From Hymenobacter polaris (GTDB lineage Bacteria; Bacteroidota; Bacteroidia; Cytophagales; Hymenobacteraceae), in NCBI RefSeq assembly GCF_012927305.1, contig NZ_JABBGH010000001.1:496001-560000 (forward strand): a DNA stretch of 64,000 nucleotides. The letters are read 5' to 3'. This document shows, piece by piece, positions 42,120 through 51,708 of this stretch. Below the pieces are notes generated by a model. The model did no database searches, had not been told where the DNA came from, and saw only the letters and a program-made list of their open reading frames with translations. The position numbers and the translations under genes are program-made. Numbering within the stretch: position 1 is the stretch's first letter; the number at the start of each line of letters is the position of its first letter.

Positions 42120-42953
42120 ATGGCTTCTTCCCACTCCGCCGCCGATGCCTCGGTGGCCCCGGCCGCTACCCTCGTGCGCCCCGGCCAGCCCCTGCGCCTG
42201 GCCGACATCGACCCGGCTCCTTCCGTTCAGCACAAGAAAAAACTCAAAAAGCGCACCCACGAATTACATAAGCAGCTGAGCGACTACCAGGAGAAGCTGT
42301 ACGCCGAGCACCGCCGCAGCCTGCTATTGGTGTTTCAGGCCATCGACACGGGCGGCAAGGACGGCACCATTCGGGTGCTGCTGACGGGCGTGAACCCGGC
42401 CGGGGTGGAGGTAGCTGCCTTCAAGCGCCCCAGCGAGGAGGAGCTGAACCACGACTTTTTGTGGCGCATTCACCAGCGCACGCCCGGCCGCGGCCACATT
42501 GGCGTCTTCAACCGCTCGCACTACGAAGACGTGCTCGTGACGCGCGTGCACGGCCAGATTGAGCCCTACGTGTGGCAGCAGCGCTACCAAGACATCAATA
42601 ATTTTGAGCAGCTGCTGACCCGCAACGGCACCCGCGTCCTCAAGTTTTTTCTGCACATTTCCAAAGACGAGCAGGCCCGCCGCCTGCAAGCCCGCCTCGA
42701 CAACCCGAAGAAGCGCTGGAAATTTGAGCCCGGCGACCTCAAAGAGCGCCAGCTGTGGGATTCATACCAGGTGGCCTTTCAGGAAGCTCTGACGGCCACT
42801 TCCACGCCCGACGCGCCCTGGTACGTGGTGCCGGCCAACGATAAGAAGCTGCGCGACCTGCTGATAGCCGAAATTGTAGTAGCCGCCCTGGCCCAGATGA
42901 ACCCCCAGGCGCCCAGCGCCGACTTCGACGTGGCCGCGCAGGTAGTCGAATAA
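42120..42953 (+). CDS. Polyphosphate kinase 2 family protein (polyphosphate:nucleotide phosphotransferase)
   Basis: 277 aa cytosolic enzyme using polyphosphate to phosphorylate AMP, ADP or GDP. After a disordered start, PPK2 motifs: Walker A-like QAIDTGGKDGTIR (about 74-86), FKRPSEEELNHDFLWRIH (lid region), FNRSHYEDVLVTRVH (Walker B), and NPKKRWKF with the following DLKERQLWDSY. Lengths and motifs match the single-domain class, probably class III. The TAA stop (42951-42953) is the first triplet of a large palindrome. Confidence 0.92.
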   Translation: MASSHSAADASVAPAATLVRPGQPLRLADIDPAPSVQHKKKLKKRTHELHKQLSDYQEKLYAEHRRSLLLVFQAIDTGGKDGTIRVLLTGVNPAGVEVAAFKRPSEEELNHDFLWRIHQRTPGRGHIGVFNRSHYEDVLVTRVHGQIEPYVWQQRYQDINNFEQLLTRNGTRVLKFFLHISKDEQARRLQARLDNPKKRWKFEPGDLKERQLWDSYQVAFQEALTATSTPDAPWYVVPANDKKLRDLLIAEIVVAALAQMNPQAPSADFDVAAQVVE

Positions 42954-43043
42954 ATGTGAAAATGAAGAGGGATGTAAGCGATGTAGAAATGTTGTTCTAA
43001 AACATTTCTACATCGCTTACATCCCTCTTCATTTTCACATTTA
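42951..43043. repeat. Family D perfect palindrome
   Basis: Perfect inverted repeat: arms 42951-42993 and 43001-43043 (43 nt), loop of 7 nt. The left arm begins with the PPK2 stop codon. Arms contain AGAGGGATGTAAGCGATGTA; related degenerate arms flank 35401-35627. AT-rich compared with its flanks. Confidence 0.95.
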
Positions 43044-43048
43044 CAAGG

Positions 43049-43297
43049 TTAGTTCATCCACAGCGTAGCAATGGGCTCGAAGCGCTGGGCGGGAAACGCG
43101 CCGCCGGGGTGCTCGGAGTAAAAGCCTAGTACTTTCACCTGGCGCTCGCCGGTGCGGCCGTAGCGCTGGGTGCGCACGGGGTACACCCGGCCGGCCTGGG
43201 GCCATTCGCCCACGTAGCCAGCGGGCCGGTTGGTATCGTCGATGCAGCGGGCAAACTGTTGTACGGGCAGGGGAGTTGGAAGCTGTGTCTTACGCAT
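43049..43297 (-). CDS. Small hypothetical protein
   Basis: 82 aa from the ATG at 43295-43297 (an in-frame TTG two codons upstream is less likely). Basic, rich in Arg, Pro and Gly, with short beta-like pieces (GRVYPVRTQRYG, VKVLGFYSEHPGGAFPAQRF) and a single Cys (ARCIDD); no signal peptide or membrane helix. No family recognised. It resembles the small soluble beta proteins seen in Hymenobacter-type genomes. Ends 6 bp from the Family D palindrome. Confidence 0.5.
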   Translation of the reverse strand: MRKTQLPTPLPVQQFARCIDDTNRPAGYVGEWPQAGRVYPVRTQRYGRTGERQVKVLGFYSEHPGGAFPAQRFEPIATLWMN

Positions 43298-43388
43298 ACC
43301 CAAAGATACGAAAATTAGCCCGAAAACTAAAATTATTAGGAAGGTTTTTCCGTTTGTAAATGGCCTATTTTATCGATTAGCGCTACAA

Positions 43389-43423
43389 TAAAAAAGCTTC
43401 TCGCTCGTTTAGGGCGAGAAGCT
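43389..43423 (-). terminator. Rho-independent terminator of the T9SS plug gene
   Basis: On the minus strand AGCTTCTCGC / GCGAGAAGCT closes on a 9-nt loop and is followed by TTTTTTATTG. It lies about 100 bp after the plug gene's stop. Confidence 0.75.
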
Positions 43424-43458
43424 AAAATTCATGGCTAACACACGTTAGTATTAGTGCG

Positions 43459-43509
43459 CTCAAACCCAAGCCGACCCATCTATTTCTCGCGGGCTGGCTT
43501 GGGCTTGAG
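43459..43509. repeat. Hairpin between plug gene and its terminator
   Basis: CTCAAACCCAAGCC pairs with GGCTTGGGCTTGAG (one mismatch) over a 23-nt loop, directly after the plug gene's stop. It may protect the mRNA end. Confidence 0.55.
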
Positions 43510-43524
43510 TAGGGCCCTAGGGCC

Positions 43525-44868
43525 CTAGCGCTTGTTGAGGTCGATGCTTTGATAGGCAATCAGCAGGTCGGCGCGGGTGCCCGGCGGGCGGTAATACACC
43601 AGCAAATCGTACTGGTTTTCGGTTTCCTGGTGGGTGCCCTCAAAGGTTATCTCATCGGCCGGGGCCCCGGCAGTCTTGGGTGGCACGGCGTAGTCATAAT
43701 TGTAATATCCCTGCTTAAGCAGTGCCTGCCCCACGTAGCGCTGCTGCACCGAGTCGTAGCGCAGCCGCAGCTCATCCTTGAGCTGCCAGTCGCTGAGGGT
43801 CCCAAAGATGTACACCGGCCCGGCCACCGGCTGCGGGGCATTGAGCGTGAAGCTCACCTGGGCGTAGTCGCCATTTACGGCCCCGTTGCCATACTCGCGG
43901 TTGTCGAACACGCGCTGGCCGTTGGCATCCACGTAGGCGTTGTAGGCCAAGCCGTTGCGGCTGGCCTCGGGCACCAAATCGACCTGCACGGGGCTGGCCT
44001 GGCGCAGCAGCCGGCCCACCCCTAGGCCATTGGCTTGCAGCGAGCGGGTGTCGAAGTAGCGGTACTCGCTCAGGCCCGGAAAGGCGTTTTCGTAATTGAA
44101 ATACTGGTATTCCAGCACGCGCTCGGCATCGCGCACGAAGGTGGGGCGCAGGTTGTAGCGGGCATTGTCCCAGCGGAAGTTCTGGCGCAGCACGGCGTGC
44201 ACCTCCACGGCGGGGTTCACCAGCTCCACGGCGCTGTAGTTGATGCGAAAATTGACCTGCTGGTAGGCGTAGCGCGCATCCACGCCGCCGGCCAGCACGC
44301 CCTGCTCCAGGGTGGCAATTACCTGGTTTTCATACACTAGCACCCGGCGCGACACCAGCGGCTGCCCGGCCTGGTTTTGCACTACCACCAGGTAGTTGCC
44401 GCTCAACTGCACGCGCGGCATCTGCCAGCGGAAGTGGTAGTAGGGCACCTTGGTGTTCACCGAAATCTGGTAGTCGGTGAGCGTAAACTCGTTTATCTGG
44501 TTTAGAAACTGCGTGTCAATCAGCTGCGAAGGCTGCCAGCCCAGGTCGCAGTGAATGAGCTTGGCCGTGAGGCGCGGGGCCTGGTTGCCCAGCAAGTCAA
44601 ATTCCAGGGTGATGGGCTGCTCCTGGCTGAGCGGCACGATGGGCGGGTTCAGAATATCATTGACCTGAGTAGTAGGCACGTAGCACTGCACGCTGCGCAC
44701 GCTAGGATTGTAGATGTAGTCGTAGTAGCGCAGAGGCTGGGCGGCGCGGGCGGCCACCGGCTGCCCCTGCTGGCTGGCCGGCAAGCTAGGGTTGGTGATG
44801 GGAGTACCCAGCGGCACGCAGCCGGCTGCCAGCAGCAGGCTAGGGTAGGAGAGGAGGCGAAAGCGCAT
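43525..44868 (-). CDS. Type IX secretion system plug protein
   Basis: 447 aa. Lipobox LAAGC (Cys17), so an outer-membrane lipoprotein or periplasmic anchor. Matches the DUF5103/T9SS-plug family: beta-rich N-terminal domain with YYDYIYNPSVRSVQCY, PITLEFDLLG, a middle domain ending DVRYAYQ-like segments (GGVDARYAYQQVNF), and a CBM-like C-terminal domain (GPVYIFGTLSDWQLKDELRL). The plug closes the SprA/Sov translocon pore before it is used. No other T9SS gene is adjacent. A near -7 element (TACTTTCG, 44880-44873) ends 4 nt before the ATG. Confidence 0.85.
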   Translation of the reverse strand: MRFRLLSYPSLLLAAGCVPLGTPITNPSLPASQQGQPVAARAAQPLRYYDYIYNPSVRSVQCYVPTTQVNDILNPPIVPLSQEQPITLEFDLLGNQAPRLTAKLIHCDLGWQPSQLIDTQFLNQINEFTLTDYQISVNTKVPYYHFRWQMPRVQLSGNYLVVVQNQAGQPLVSRRVLVYENQVIATLEQGVLAGGVDARYAYQQVNFRINYSAVELVNPAVEVHAVLRQNFRWDNARYNLRPTFVRDAERVLEYQYFNYENAFPGLSEYRYFDTRSLQANGLGVGRLLRQASPVQVDLVPEASRNGLAYNAYVDANGQRVFDNREYGNGAVNGDYAQVSFTLNAPQPVAGPVYIFGTLSDWQLKDELRLRYDSVQQRYVGQALLKQGYYNYDYAVPPKTAGAPADEITFEGTHQETENQYDLLVYYRPPGTRADLLIAYQSIDLNKR

Positions 44869-44987
44869 GGAGCGAAAGTACTAGCCAGCGCGCCAGGCGC
44901 GGCGGCCCTAGGCCCTACATTCGCCAACTAGCCGGGCCCGCGCGCCGCCCGCCCGGCCTACCTTCAGCCTACTTCCCCTAGTTAACT

Positions 44988-45398
44988 ATGAACTTAAAAA
45001 TCAATCGTCTGCAACATATCGGGCTACCCGTTACGCACCTGGAAACGTCGCGGGCATTTTACCAGCGGCTTGGCTTTGAGGTAGTCATGGAGGCCACCTT
45101 TCCGCACGAAGGGGGGCTAGGCCAAGTGCTGATGCTGCGGCGCGGCGACTTGACGCTGGAGCTGTACCAGCTGCCCGAACCCGAGCTAAGCCGGGTAAAG
45201 CAGCGCGGTGATGGCCGCATCGACCACATCGCCTTTGATGTGGACGACATTGACGAAGCCTACGCCACGCTGCAGGCGGCGGGGTTTACCATGCTCGAGC
45301 CGCAGCCTAGCTTCCTGAACTTCTGGGACCGCGGGTGCCGGTTTTTTAACATTGCCGGACCCGATGGCGAGCGACTGGAGTTTTGCCAGATTTTGTAA
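44988..45398 (+). CDS. VOC-family (glyoxalase-like) protein
   Basis: 136 aa, two paired beta-alpha-beta-beta-beta units. Metal-ligand candidates: His11 in LQHIGLPVTHLE, Glu near 59 (LELYQLPEPE), His in RIDHIAFDVDD (about 79) and Glu in GPDGERLEFCQI (about 131), as in lactoylglutathione lyases. Reaction not determined: glyoxalase I, epimerase or dioxygenase are possible. Cytosolic and monocistronic. Confidence 0.85.
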   Translation: MNLKINRLQHIGLPVTHLETSRAFYQRLGFEVVMEATFPHEGGLGQVLMLRRGDLTLELYQLPEPELSRVKQRGDGRIDHIAFDVDDIDEAYATLQAAGFTMLEPQPSFLNFWDRGCRFFNIAGPDGERLEFCQIL

Positions 45399-45545
45399 AG
45401 AGCCCGGCCGCGGGCTCACCGCTTCGCACCAGGCCACCGCCCTAGGGGGCAGCTGGTGGAAAAGGTGAATTGATAAGGTAAAAGTTGACCGTAGCTGGTA
45501 GCCGTAGTAATTTGCTTACTTACTGACCATCAAGGCACTGAAATA

Positions 45546-45553
45546 TACTTTTG
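45546..45553 (+). promoter_or_regulatory. -7 promoter element of the 112-aa membrane protein
   Basis: TACTTTTG, full TAnnTTTG match, 15 nt before the ATG at 45569. No clear -33 box at the usual distance. Confidence 0.55.
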
Positions 45554-45568
45554 CCTCTAATCAATAAG

Positions 45569-45904
45569 ATGGAAGCTAGCCAGCCTGCCAGCCAGGAGTT
45601 TGTAAACCACGTGTATGCCTATGCGGCCAACCTGCTCGTGAAGATGAAAAAAAACTCGGCCGAGGTAAGGCAATTACTCATTACCCAAGGCCTCGATGCG
45701 GAAAGCGCCGCCGTGGTAGTCAGTAATTTAGAAATCGAGCTACGCGACGTAGAACAGGCCCGGGCCAGGAAGGACCTGCTGCACGGCGGCCTCTGGTGCG
45801 CCGGGGGCGTGGCCCTGACGGTGGCCGATAGTGGCTTTATTTTCTGGGGCGCCATCATCGTGGGCGGCATTCAGTTCTTCAAAGGCCTGATTAATTTGAG
45901 GTAA
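45569..45904 (+). CDS. Small membrane protein with helical cytosolic domain
   Basis: 111 aa from the ATG at 45569. The N-terminal ~65 residues are helical and charged (FVNHVYAYAANLLVKMKKNS, then RQLLITQGLDAESAAVVVSN), and two hydrophobic segments lie at about 74-86 and 90-104. The layout looks like small proteins with a short helical 'UBA-like' head and a two-helix membrane tail. No family recognised. Monocistronic with a strong -7 element. Confidence 0.65.
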   Translation: MEASQPASQEFVNHVYAYAANLLVKMKKNSAEVRQLLITQGLDAESAAVVVSNLEIELRDVEQARARKDLLHGGLWCAGGVALTVADSGFIFWGAIIVGGIQFFKGLINLR

Positions 45905-46017
45905 CAGCTGCGAGCTGCCAGGAGGGCTAGGGGCTGGTAGCGCACTGTGGCCCTGCCAAACCCTAATGCGGCAAACTGGTTTAGTTGGCTGTAAGCGACT
46001 CGGCAATCAGTTCAACT

Positions 46018-46344
46018 ATGACTTCTGTGACAGTTAAGGAAAGCTCCTCACAAACCTGGGAGCAGGTGAGCGAAGGTGTGACCCGTACCAGCCTGCGCGC
46101 CGAGCCGGGCGAGAAGCGCGTGCTTATCAAAATAGAGGCCGGCCGCACTTACCCGCAGCATAGCCACGCTACCCCCGACGAGGTGTTTGTGGTGGCCGGC
46201 ACCTACTGCGACCCCGGCGTGGAGAATGGCCGCGAGTTTCCGGCTGGCGCCTACCTCTACTACCCGCCCGGCTCCGAGCACCGCGCCAGCAGCCCCGCCG
46301 GCTCCGAGGGCTGCACCATCCTGGTGTGGAACTCGGGTAAGTAA
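46018..46344 (+). CDS. Cupin protein, ChrR-like
   Basis: 108 aa from the ATG at 46018; the open frame extends 11 codons upstream but lacks family features. One cupin domain: PQHSHATPDEVFVVAGTY holds the two His, the Glu and the first motif; FPAGAYLYYPPGSEHRASSP the second His. The pattern DEVFVVAG...G.Y...PPGS.H resembles the C-terminal cupin of ChrR anti-sigma factors, but there is no zinc anti-sigma domain or sigma gene nearby. A metal-dependent sensor or small dioxygenase is possible. Confidence 0.8.
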   Translation: MTSVTVKESSSQTWEQVSEGVTRTSLRAEPGEKRVLIKIEAGRTYPQHSHATPDEVFVVAGTYCDPGVENGREFPAGAYLYYPPGSEHRASSPAGSEGCTILVWNSGK

Positions 46345-46498
46345 GCCGGCTAGCCGGCTGCCCATTGCCTAGGGCGGCTCTGCGGCTAAGTGGCCAGCGA
46401 TTAAGTGAGGCGGTGCGACCTTCCGGGCGGCGCTGCGTCGTTAGGAGCGAGTGCTTGGCCGGCAAGGTTGCCGCCGCTCAGCCTGCCTCCTGCCTATT

Positions 46499-47407
46499 AT
46501 GACTAACATTCTCTACTACCTCCCGCTCGGCGCGGCGTTGCTGCTGACTTCGTGCGCCGTGCAGCTGGCGCGGGTGCCCGACCAAACGCCCGCGCAGATG
46601 CAGGCGGCCTACCGCGTAACCAAGGACGTGGCCTACGGCGCCGACCCGGAGCAGAAGCTCGACATGTACCTGTCGCCCACGGCCAACCACCTGAAACAGA
46701 AGAACTACACTATCGTTTTCCTGCACGGGGGTGGCTACTACGTCAGCGATAAGACGCGGGAGGAGCGCTACATTCAGCCCTACCTAAAAAAGGGACTGAA
46801 CGTGGTGAATATGAACTACCGCATTAAGCGCGGGGTGCCGCTGGCTACGGAAGACCTGACGTATGCCCTGAACTTCCTGCAAGCTAACAACGCCACCTAC
46901 CACCTAGATTTGAGCCGGATAATCGTGACGGGCTTCTCGGCCGGGGCGCACATTGCCAGCCTAGTAGCCGTCACGGCCAACGACCCGGCCTATACGCCCA
47001 AGCTGGACAGCGGGCTAAAAATCGCGGGCGTCGTCAATTTCTCGGGGCCGGTGGACGGCCTAGACGTGGTAGAGAAGGTATTTATGAGCAACGACGTGCC
47101 CGTGATGAAGGCCATCGGCGTGGCCCTCTTCCCGGAAACCACCGACTACGCGCCCAAGGACTACATCCGTAAATTCGAGCCCATCACCTACTTCGATAAG
47201 AACGACCCGCCGTTCTTCATCTGGCAAGGCGGAAAGGACGACCAGGTGCCGCCCGTCACGTTTGAGAAATTTGTGGCCCTGCTCAAGCAGAACCCGCAGA
47301 AAAACGAGGTGCTGTTTGTGCCCGACGGCCAGCACAGCCCCAGCGCGGCCGAGCTAGCCAACGCCTACCAAGCCATCTTCGAGTTCTTGGATAAGAAAGT
47401 GAAATAG
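46499..47407 (+). CDS. Lipoprotein alpha/beta hydrolase (esterase/lipase type)
   Basis: 302 aa from the ATG at 46499. Signal peptide with lipobox LLTSC. Oxyanion motif FLHGGGYYVSD (about 77-87) and nucleophile GFSAGAHIA (Ser about 144), the hormone-sensitive-lipase/carboxylesterase layout. Asp in GGKDDQVPP and His in DGQHSPS complete the triad. Likely hydrolyses short esters or acylated sugars in the periplasm. Family sure, substrate unknown. Upstream 154 bp contain nothing I can name. Confidence 0.88.
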   Translation: MTNILYYLPLGAALLLTSCAVQLARVPDQTPAQMQAAYRVTKDVAYGADPEQKLDMYLSPTANHLKQKNYTIVFLHGGGYYVSDKTREERYIQPYLKKGLNVVNMNYRIKRGVPLATEDLTYALNFLQANNATYHLDLSRIIVTGFSAGAHIASLVAVTANDPAYTPKLDSGLKIAGVVNFSGPVDGLDVVEKVFMSNDVPVMKAIGVALFPETTDYAPKDYIRKFEPITYFDKNDPPFFIWQGGKDDQVPPVTFEKFVALLKQNPQKNEVLFVPDGQHSPSAAELANAYQAIFEFLDKKVK

Positions 47408-47471
47408 CGACCCTAGGGTGGCCCCGCGTGCCCATGGCCCAGCCAGCCAGCAGTGGGGCGTGGGCACGCGG

Positions 47472-47479
47472 TAGCTTTG
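47472..47479 (+). promoter_or_regulatory. -7 promoter element of gdx
   Basis: TAGCTTTG, full TAnnTTTG match, 53 nt before the ATG at 47533. I see no guanidine riboswitch hairpins in the leader. Confidence 0.5.
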
Positions 47480-47532
47480 CCCAGCGGCGCCCGCCGAAAT
47501 GTAGAGGTGGTGCCGCGTGAAAATTATAGCCG

Positions 47533-47859
47533 ATGGATTGGTTTATTTTAGTGATTGCCGGCCTGTGCGAAGTGGCGTTTGCCTCTTGCCTGGGCAAGGC
47601 CAAGCAGGCGGTGGGCACGGAGGTGTACTGGTGGTACGGCGGCTTCCTGCTGGCGCTCACCATCAGCATGGTGCTGCTAGTAAAAGCCGCCCAAAACCTG
47701 CCCATTGGCACGGCCTACGCGGTGTGGACGGGCATTGGCGCGGTCGGCACGGCCCTCATGGGCATCCTGGTGTTTAAGGACCCAGCCACGTTCTGGCGGC
47801 TGTTCTTTCTCACTACGCTCATTAGCTCCATTATCGGGCTCAAGGCGGTTTCGCACTAG
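47533..47859 (+). CDS. gdx: SMR-family guanidinium exporter (SugE-like)
   Basis: 108 aa, four transmembrane helices, working as a dual-topology dimer. Closely matches SugE/Gdx: start DWFILVIAGLCEVAFAS with the essential Glu13, then KAAQNLPIGTAYAVWTGIGAVG, the signature that separates Gdx from multidrug EmrE. Gdx swaps guanidinium for protons. The loop K-A-K-Q in helix 1-2 differs slightly from E. coli but no key residue is missing. No guanidine-degradation gene is adjacent. Confidence 0.92.
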   Translation: MDWFILVIAGLCEVAFASCLGKAKQAVGTEVYWWYGGFLLALTISMVLLVKAAQNLPIGTAYAVWTGIGAVGTALMGILVFKDPATFWRLFFLTTLISSIIGLKAVSH

Positions 47860-47878
47860 CACTTGCAAAACTGATTAA

Positions 47879-48151
47879 ACGTTTGCCAAACCAAAACTCT
47901 ACGCCTTACAAGATATTCAGAACCTACGTGTACAAGACCCTGCCTATGACCAAACAGAAGTAAGCTGGCGTTTCAACCTAACTACTCCTAGGGGCATCGG
48001 TATTATCCGGTTCGACTACGGCTTGCAAACAGTAAATTTTGCTAGCGGAGTTGCCGAAGCAGAAGCCACTCACCTGCTTGCGTTACTCCGTAAAAAGCGT
48101 TTACTTACCGATAAAAATTTTACAGTAAGCGCAGAGTCTTACCTTCATTAA
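47879..48151 (+). pseudogene. Truncated AT-rich gene lacking a start codon
   Basis: A clean 90-codon frame (FAKPKLYALQDIQNLRVQ ... VSAESYLH) ends at TAA 48149-48151 and is opened by an in-frame stop at 47876-47878, with no ATG or GTG and only one late TTG. Codon use and lower GC match a real, acquired gene whose 5' end has been lost; the tail begins 20 bp after gdx. An alternative is translation from an unusual start. Family not recognised; the sequence pattern suggests a small beta/alpha soluble domain. Confidence 0.5.
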
Positions 48152-48186
48152 AAAGCCCCGTCAGCAGTAGCTGACGGGGCTTTTTT
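48150..48186. terminator. Bidirectional terminator
   Basis: AAAAAGCCCCGTCAGC / GCTGACGGGGCTTTTTT with a short loop, between the truncated gene and convergent ABC-F gene. Confidence 0.9.
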
Positions 48187-48205
48187 GTTGAAAATGGCCC
48201 TAGTG

Positions 48206-50116
<1,911 letters not shown>

Positions 50117-50195
50117 CCGTGGGGCCGCAGCGGCCGAAGTAGCTGGTTGAAAGCAGCTGCCTAATTCCAGCAGTCCGCCCGCCATAAAGGCGAGG

Positions 50196-50203
50196 CAAAG
50201 GTA
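50196..50203 (-). promoter_or_regulatory. -7 promoter element of the ABC-F gene
   Basis: Minus-strand TACCTTTG, full TAnnTTTG match, 79 nt before the chosen ATG at 50116. It lies inside the longer open frame, which supports the shorter start. Confidence 0.55.
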
Positions 50204-50350
50204 CAATCGGGCGAGGGCAGCAGCTTAAAACACTACCAAAGGCAGGAAAATTTCCTGGCAGTCAGTTAGCCCCCTGCGCAGCAAGGGCAGCCCAAACCCG
50301 CAAGTAGCCTGCCGACTTGGCGCGATGTCCGGTCCTGCTTCGCCGTTGCC

Positions 50351-51049
50351 CTAGGGGGCTAGCTCCAGCAGTAGTACCAGCGCATTGTTACTAAGGGCTT
50401 CCAGCTCAACTTGGGCGCAGTGCGTTAGGCCCAGGCCATCGCCAGCGTGGAGCAAACGGTTTTGCAGCTCAAAAGCGCCCGCTAGTACAAAGGCAAATAG
50501 CTGGTTACCACCTGGCTGGGTAGTATACTCGGCCTCGCAGCGGCCCTGGAAGCAGCCCAGGTGCAGCCCAGCTGGCAGCGCCCCCCCTAGGGGCACCAGC
50601 TTGGCCAATTGGTTGTTGAGCTGCCCAAAGCTATAGGTGAACGTGCGCGCGGCAGCGGGCACGGCGGCGGGCGCCAGCCAAAGGTGCAAAAAGGTGATAA
50701 CTGCGTCGTCGTAGGGGTTGTGCAGGTGCACCGTGCTGCCCGCCGGCAGGGGCAGCACCAGCACCTGCTCCACGTCGGCGGTGCCGGCCGGGCCGGCCGG
50801 CACCCGGTAGCCCACGGCCCCGGTGATGGGTAGTAGCACCAGCAGCGTAGCCTCGGCCACGGGCAGCGCAATGGCCTGCCCCGGCGCCAGCGATTCTTCA
50901 TTGAACGCGCGCAGGCGGCCGAACGCCGCGCGTCCTTCGGCCTCGTAAGCGCCAAAGTTGAGCGTGCTCAGGCGCTGCTGCTGCGCCGTAACCAGCCGCC
51001 CGCGTTGGTCGGCCAGGTAGATGCGGGCGGAAGGAAAGGGGGCAGGCAA
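50351..51049 (-). CDS. Pirin-like cupin protein
   Basis: 232 aa. Starts IYLADQRGRLVTA (pirin-family opening), with a bicupin-like layout: NEESLAPGQAIALPV and VLVLPLPAGSTVHLHNPYDD in the first cupin, and QLFAFVLAGAFELQNRLLHAGD in the second, the latter typical of the quercetinase-like C-terminal domain. The metal-binding His set of active pirins is reduced. No ATG precedes the conserved part; the start is the TTG at 51047-51049. TAG stop in CCTAGG. Downstream of the 166-aa gene on the same strand, 35 bp apart, so an operon is likely. Confidence 0.75.
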   Translation of the reverse strand: MPAPFPSARIYLADQRGRLVTAQQQRLSTLNFGAYEAEGRAAFGRLRAFNEESLAPGQAIALPVAEATLLVLLPITGAVGYRVPAGPAGTADVEQVLVLPLPAGSTVHLHNPYDDAVITFLHLWLAPAAVPAAARTFTYSFGQLNNQLAKLVPLGGALPAGLHLGCFQGRCEAEYTTQPGGNQLFAFVLAGAFELQNRLLHAGDGLGLTHCAQVELEALSNNALVLLLELAP

Positions 51050-51084
51050 GGCGCAAAAAGTAAAGTGCGGATAGCAAGGTTGCC

Positions 51085-51585
51085 CTAGGGCAGCAGCGCG
51101 TGAATAGCTAGGAAAGGCTGCAATTGCAGCAGGTGCGTAAGCTGCTCGCCGGTGGTTGCGTCGGGGGGCGCCGGGCTTAGCAGCAGGAAGGGGCCTAGGG
51201 CCGGCTCGTGCCAGTAGAGCGGGTCAGTAAAAAAATTGATTGCTATGCGGTGCTGGCTCTGGTCCTGCAAATGGGAGTTCACGATTTCAAACCGAAAATT
51301 TTCGAACCGCAGAAACCGCCGGCCCAGGTTGTCGGCCAGGTCGGGCACCAGGCCGTCCAGCTGGCGCAGGTAGCCCAGCACGGCCCCGCTCACCAGCCCG
51401 TGCAGGCGCTCGGCGGCGGGCACGTGGTGCAGCAGCTCGCCAAAGGTGCGGTGCTGCCCGGCGGGGTTGAACTGCTGGGCCTGCAGCCGCAGCTCGCGGT
51501 AGCTGTCGGTAAACACGAGTTGGTCCCAGGGCCGGGCCGACTGGGCATCAATGAGCTTGCGGTAGCAGAGAACGACGCGGCGCAT
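51085..51585 (-). CDS. Hypothetical protein upstream of pirin
   Basis: 166 aa from the ATG at 51583-51585 (MRRVVLCYRKLID). Mixed alpha/beta, no signal peptide or membrane helix. Recognisable pieces are a helical LRLQAQQFNPAGQHRTFGEL and beta-rich FRFEIVNSHLQDQSQHRIAI. No family recognised. TAG stop in CCTAGG. It probably shares a transcript with the pirin gene downstream. Confidence 0.6.
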   Translation of the reverse strand: MRRVVLCYRKLIDAQSARPWDQLVFTDSYRELRLQAQQFNPAGQHRTFGELLHHVPAAERLHGLVSGAVLGYLRQLDGLVPDLADNLGRRFLRFENFRFEIVNSHLQDQSQHRIAINFFTDPLYWHEPALGPFLLLSPAPPDATTGEQLTHLLQLQPFLAIHALLP

Positions 51586-51592
51586 AGGCTGG

Positions 51593-51708
51593 AAGTTATG
51601 AGTTGTTGCTAACTGGTGAGCGCACCACAACGATTGCGGCCTAGGGCCTTCCCAGCGCTAGCTACTTCGCTGATACTCGCTTTAACCAACTCATAACTCA
51701 TAATTAAA
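51593..51708. repeat. AT-rich imperfect palindrome
   Basis: Left AAGTTATGAGTTGTT and right AACCAACTCATAACTCATAA are complementary, about 15 nt, around a 75-bp centre with one CCTAGG. Same degenerate family as 25518-25626 and 40833-40870. It fills the gap upstream of the 166-aa gene and downstream of the dioxygenase gene. Confidence 0.55.

Noticed and set aside
42951..43043. CRISPR repeat or phage attachment site
   Set aside because: It is one isolated palindrome without spacer-repeat arrays, cas genes or integrase; no CRISPR was found in the window.
47408..47532. Guanidine riboswitch upstream of gdx
   Set aside because: I looked for paired ACGR hairpin loops or an ykkC-like structure and saw none; only a -7 element.
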